From: Burhinus oedicnemus
Taxonomy: Eukaryota > Chordata > Aves > Charadriiformes > Burhinidae
Direction of reading: 5' to 3'
DNA length: 64,000 nt
NCBI GenBank assembly: GCA_008921705.1
Contig: VFFE01009182.1
Span: 1,013,655-1,077,654 of the forward strand
Part shown: positions 63,612 through 64,000 of the stretch, piece after piece
How positions within the stretch are numbered: the stretch's first letter is position 1
Layout: the number at the start of each line of letters is the position of its first letter
Notes under the pieces: generated by a model
The model's input: only the letters and a program-made list of their open reading frames with translations
Told to the model about the DNA's origin: nothing
Databases searched by the model: none
Made by a program: the position numbers and the translations under genes

Positions 63612-63680
63612 GCCAACTCTGATCTTATTTCTATTGATAAGAGTCAGAATCTGTTCCACTGAAATCATGCAGTTACAGTA
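63612..63680. mobile_element. Degenerate ancient amniote repeat (fragment)
   Basis: GGGCCAACTCTGATCTTATT, then TGATAAGAGTCAGAATCTGT, then TCCACTGAAATCATGCAGTT align by eye with a remembered consensus of an old repeat (GGGCCAAATTCTGATCTCAG, ..., AACTCCACTGAAGTCAATGG). It is related to the fragment at 33214-33266. Boundaries are approximate. Confidence 0.5.
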
Positions 63681-64000
63681 GTACGAGCAAAATGGGAGAG
63701 CTGTATGCAGCCTAAGATTTTACATAATTACAATTGATTGCCTTAAAGATCTGATTTCTGGATGCTTCATGAACTGTGATAACGAAAATGTCTCTTAGCC
63801 TGCCAATTTCCAGAGAGAGCTGATGAAGAAAATCTGTATCAACAAAAGCATTCACCTCAGGGGTGAGATACCTTTGTTACAAAGGAAGTCAGATCCAAAT
63901 ATGTGAAGGGACTGAATATTATGAGTCATACGTTTGTTGGGGCCTGCACAAATACAAGTTTTCTTACCTACCTGCTATCATCCGGCACTGTAGCCATTTT

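Larger units (their letters stand above)
62684..64000 (+). other. ROBO1: Intron 22 and unresolved 3' end of ROBO1
   Basis: The last coding exon is not resolved. A T-rich tract followed by TAATACAG at 63288-63295 forms a plausible phase-0 acceptor, but only GAAAAA follows before the assembly gap. No AATAAA polyadenylation signal with a convincing end was found after the gap. The tail holds a degraded ancient repeat at about 63612-63680. No other gene is seen. Confidence 0.6.

Overview
The window is bird nuclear DNA: AT-rich, intron-dominated vertebrate sequence with a CR1 retroposon tail near 23725-23954, of the type typical of birds. It carries one gene, on the plus strand: the 3' four-fifths of ROBO1, the Roundabout-1 receptor for SLIT axon-guidance proteins. 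No other protein-coding or RNA gene could be supported on either strand.

Twenty-two ROBO1 exons can be joined in frame (1205 to 62683), with AG acceptors throughout and GT donors at all but one, giving about 1301 residues. Residues below are numbered from the first one in this window; adding 348 gives approximate human ROBO1 numbering for most of the length. The signal peptide and Ig1-Ig3 lie upstream of the window. Exons 1-4 encode Ig4 and Ig5, exons 5-10 the three fibronectin type III domains, exon 11 the membrane span, and exons 12-22 the cytoplasmic tail with its conserved motifs: CC0 and CC1 (exon 15), CC2 (exon 17), CC3 (exon 19) and a further LPPPP stretch (exon 21). The last few codons, the stop and the 3' UTR were not found; they lie in the 20-N gap at 63302-63321 or beyond the window.

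Each extracellular domain here is made by exactly two exons and bounded by phase-1 introns. Noteworthy gene-structure details are a GC-AG intron after exon 8, a 27-nt in-frame microexon (exon 12) just after the membrane exon, a compact block of small introns (4 and 5), and a possible retained-intron C-terminus after exon 22.

The introns are mostly unique sequence. They hold one CR1 tail, a probable ERV LTR fragment, several degenerate copies of ancient amniote repeats (one still a clear palindrome at 52225-52294), simple A/T tracts, a few short tandem repeats, and some segments whose texture suggests conserved regulatory elements. I saw no CRISPR array, operon, insertion sequence or novel multi-gene system; the region is an ordinary, well-preserved vertebrate gene.
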